Source: Dermatemys mawii | Lineage: Eukaryota; Chordata; Testudines; Dermatemydidae | Assembly (NCBI GenBank): GCA_007922305.1 | Contig: ML677374.1 | Location: 5,274,991-5,338,990, forward strand | Length of the DNA stretch: 64,000 nucleotides | Reading direction: 5' to 3' | Shown: one piece after another, positions 60,851 to 64,000 of the stretch | How positions within the stretch are numbered: position 1 is the first letter of the stretch | Layout of the letters: every line of letters starts with the position of its first letter | Notes under the pieces: model-generated | Databases searched by the model: none | What the model was told of the DNA's origin: nothing | Seen by the model: only the letters and a program-made list of their open reading frames with translations | Made by a program: the position numbers and the translations under genes

Positions 60851-63473
60851 GAAAACCAGGTCACTAATTTAAGTGCCTAAATATAGAAGAGCCTTACTTT
60901 AAGGTTGCTATTTTTTACAATCTTGGTCTAAACGAATGCCAAAGAACTCTTCTCTTTGGAATGTTGAAGTCTTCTCTAGGACATTTGGTGTTTTTTTTTT
61001 AATGCATAATAGATTAAAACTCTCCTAATGGGACAGACTACAAGGGTAGGAACGACCCTGCAAGACAATTAACACCTTCACTGACCATGAAATCAATGGG
61101 AATGAAGGTGCTCAGCACTGTTCAGGAAATACTCTGCACCTTGAAGGGTCAGGACCATAAAAGCTCATTTAAGGCAAAAATAGGACATATTAAGAGGTAA
61201 TGCCACAATCCATCAACCAAGAGTAACCCTGGACCAAGAAAGTGAATTTTGCATCATGTTCTGACGCTTGGCAAACCTGAGCTCTCACAGACTATCATTG
61301 GGATTAGGTTTAGAGTCAGAAGCCAACTGATGGGCCTAGATTCAACTCCAGGAGCCAGCAATAAGACTGACAGCAGATTTTATTCAGAAACAGGGAAAGA
61401 AAACATCTGAGGCATTTTTTACTCCTCCAAGGTACCATTTTGTGTAATCTACAGGGTATGGCTAACTGTAGTAACTCAGCAAAGTGGGGCAACATAATTT
61501 CGCTACATTTAATTTCTTATTGCACTTAATTATTTCATGGTCTCAATAACACTGGGTTACTGAAGATATAAAGCATTAAACTAAAACTAGGGAAGGAATG
61601 TCACATGTAGGACCCTCACCAAGACAGTGGGTTCAAAATTTAGAATCAGAATTGAACATCTTCAGGCTCAGATTTTGTTTGGCTGATAAAATGTTCTTGT
61701 TGGGAGAAGAAAATCATTATGCTCTCTGTTACATTTACCAAGCAGCACGGAGATGGCATTCTTGAAATCCCGTCCCTGAAGGCCTGAGCACTCAATTAAG
61801 CCTTGGTCTAGCTGAGACCTTTCCTCCCAATAAGAACATTATTAAAATGAGAGACTGCTGTCCTCTACACTTCTAGGATCTCTTCTGTAAAGCCCTCCGG
61901 CCCCTTAGGATCACTTTCCTTCTGCCTTCTGGCCCCAGTCTGGATTCTCACCTGGATCTCTCCATTTTCTATATGATTAGGTATACATCACTAAAGTTGT
62001 TTAAAAAGTTTTGCTTTGCTGCAGTAGCTGTGGCAAAGGAGGCATTGCAATCAATGCATTAGCTTTCCCAAAGATAACATGGCAAGGCAAATTCTTTCAA
62101 GTGGTACCTTGTGAAATGTAAATCTTGTACATATTGCATTTTTGTAGCCTATTTTATACTTGGCTACTTCTATTGTTTGGAAAAACAAACTTTTTAAGCA
62201 AAACCAGATACATAGTACCTATGAGAAAGTGTTAGTTTGTCCAACTTTAGCCCACCTGTTGATACGGAAAAAGACCTGTTGTTCTTACTGTGTAGTTCAA
62301 CAGAACTGCATATTTATGTGGCTAAACAGAACAATAACTGCAACAGAACCTTCAAATGCAAAGCAGCTCGACATTTATCTGGCTGTTAAATGCAATTCAA
62401 AATTTCTTAGTAAGAAGGAATCCAATCTGGTTATGACACAAAACGTATTCCCGTTTGCCAGAGCAACATCACTGACTGCCATTCATCATCACAAATCAGT
62501 GTTGTTCACCTCTGTCCACCAGTTTTGTTTACAGAGATCACAGACTATTGCACTGACACTAGATCATCAAAAGCTTAGTAGTTAAATATCAATAGCTGGG
62601 TGACTGAGCTGCATTCAGCTAACTGCACAACAAGTTCTTTGCCATGTAACTAGAAAACAAAAAACAGAACACTAGCCACAAGCATCACTGCCCTAAACAG
62701 ACATCACCTTCCCAGATGGCTGGCTCATAGCCTTTGTTTCACTTGATATTTTTTAAAATAGACATCATCTGTTATTTGGATTCTCTCAGGTGCAGAATAG
62801 ATAAGGATCTCTTAGAGTGATAATTTATGCTAATGCCAAAACCAATAGGCAGGCACCTCCAAGCTGCCTTTTAAATAATAATTGTAAATGATAACGAAAA
62901 TAATTCAAAGCCAACTTTATGGGTGTGGTGGGCGGGAAAAGAAAAATCATAACAATGCTTCCATAATCCCTCCAAATGGCCTTTTTAATACACTAAATTT
63001 TCTCCTCATAGGAAATGCAGGAAGATAAGTATGACCCTTTATTTATTGTACACATTTTTCCTAATTACACATTCCTGATAATATGAGGATTTACGTGGCA
63101 GCAGCTTTAAAATGCTTCATATGGCCTTTAGATTCACACTCTTGCTGCTGAGATACAGTATAGTAAAAATGAAATAACTTCCCCATTTTAATGTGGTTAT
63201 AAGCTTCCTACTAGGCTGTGACCTAACTGAGACTTCTGATCTTAGCTTTTCTTTTAAGACATGTTATTCTTCACAGTCTGTAAAGCATTTTAACTACAGA
63301 TCTCCTGCAATCACTACTAAAGGCTACAGAGGAAAGAAGGAAAAAAAGAACAAGAAAAAAAGGCCTGTTTATCAAAGTCAATGGAAATACAAGGTATTAA
63401 TTATGCTAAATGAAGAAATATGGAAATTTGGTTAGTTTTGTGGGTTAGAAATATTTTAATCTGTCGCTACCAG
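60851..63473. other. Non-coding sequence, nothing recognised
   Basis: 61050-61160 ('cgaccctgcaagacaattaa' against 'ccttgaagggtcaggaccat') is a weak fold-back repeat. The 141-codon + frame at 62160-62585 has no start context, splice site or recognisable family and is treated as chance. 62860-63130 is AT-rich and could be conserved regulatory DNA. Confidence 0.4.
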
Positions 63474-63535
63474 CCAGCTGCCTTTCCCTGACCTACGTGC
63501 ATCTGTATCAGCTGCCGGAACACATCAAAGCTCTG
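63474..63535 (+). CDS. Candidate small exon of an unidentified gene
   Basis: A GC- and CpG-richer patch ends at the strong donor CTCTG|gtaagtg at 63536. Two acceptors are plausible. CAG at 63471-63473 gives a 62-nt exon reading ASCLSLTYVHLYQ then LPEHIKAL. CAG at 63509-63511, with a 'ccctgac' branch-like word 20 nt upstream and no intervening AG, gives a 24-nt microexon reading LPEHIKAL. Both leave in phase 0. I do not recognise the peptide and no partner exon is visible within the window. Confidence 0.32.
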
Positions 63536-64000
63536 GTAAGTGAGGAAAGCAACAACCAGTGGAGAGGCCCCCCTGTGGTACCAAGGTCACAGTTCTGACT
63601 GAAACCATCACATTGTTATCAATTACAATCACTGATAAGGACATGACCTTTTTTTGAGGTACATAAATGCAGGTGTGGGGGGGTGCGAATTGCACAAGGG
63701 CTTCCCCCCAAACTGTTCTCATCTCATTTTATTTGCTGAGGAGAAAAGCAGAGCTGTGCAGCAAATTTAAATTTCAAGAAGACAAAAGTTTAAAGCATTG
63801 CACCGATTCAGTTGCTGGTAAGACAAAGTCAGAGCACACAAATGTAGTCCATTTGACTTAGTTAACTGTGCCAAATGTACCACAGAGCACAATTAAACTG
63901 GGGAGGGGCGGGGGAGACACACGACTGTGATACTACGATACAGAGGGCATTGTGAAGTTTCATCAAAGCCAAACCTCAAAGGTCTTATATTACAGAAGGA
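63536..64000. other. Non-coding sequence, nothing recognised
   Basis: If the exon ending at 63535 is real this is the start of its downstream intron. Short G-runs (63676-63684, 63900-63913) are present. Opposing frames at 63525-63861 are not supported as genes. Confidence 0.4.

Noticed and set aside
62160..62585. 141-codon + open frame
   Set aside because: Translation has no motif, signal sequence or compositional sign of coding. No acceptor, donor or promoter context.

Overview
This window looks like vertebrate, non-mammalian amniote nuclear DNA. A turtle is the best guess, with a crocodilian as the alternative. It is AT-rich and CpG-poor, has no long open reading frame beyond transposon remnants, and carries a dense layer of 5'-truncated CR1 LINE copies. 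It also holds short inverted-repeat DNA elements whose ends resemble 'gggtatgtctacactgc', older LINE 3' fragments, and one LTR-derived structure. I recognise these repeat types from recalled reptile sequence, not from a database search. I see no rRNA, tRNA, CRISPR array, operon or other prokaryotic feature.

Layout. 1-8 kb is mostly unannotated AT-rich sequence with one compound short inverted-repeat element near 1.5 kb. 8.4-9.0 kb holds two CR1 3' pieces. 10.2 kb has a short inverted-repeat element. 13.0-14.5 kb is a repeat cluster: a CR1 3' end, two ancient LINE pieces, and a DNA element splitting one of them. 19.1-19.6 kb and 23.6-23.9 kb hold further short DNA elements and a LINE relic. 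26.25-27.13 kb holds the most unusual object in the window: an LTR-like sequence whose first 224 bp is repeated in inverted orientation with only two mismatches, making a long near-perfect palindrome. 32.5-33.3 kb is a CR1 copy with a 181-codon open stretch of reverse-transcriptase ORF. 37.2-37.75 kb holds the best candidate for a host gene on the + strand: a 41-nt exon with strong splice sites, a 251-nt intron, then a short exon with an in-frame stop and two AATAAA signals. 43.4-44.5 kb is the longest CR1 relic and 49.1-49.4 kb is another. 53.9-54.2 kb is a repeat with two inverted copies of its own end. 59.9-60.85 kb is a nest of elements: a CpG-rich multi-hairpin element inserted inside an older one, then palindromic repeats and a CR1 end. 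At 63.5 kb a GC- and CpG-richer patch with a strong splice donor may be another small exon.

Overall this reads as an intergenic region or a very long intron. If the exon candidates are real, one or two host genes on the + strand touch the window, but I cannot name them. Most of the remaining sequence shows no gene. A few stretches (about 31.0, 52.6 and 56.2 kb) are rich in homeodomain- or octamer-like motifs and could be conserved enhancers, which cannot be settled without cross-species alignment.
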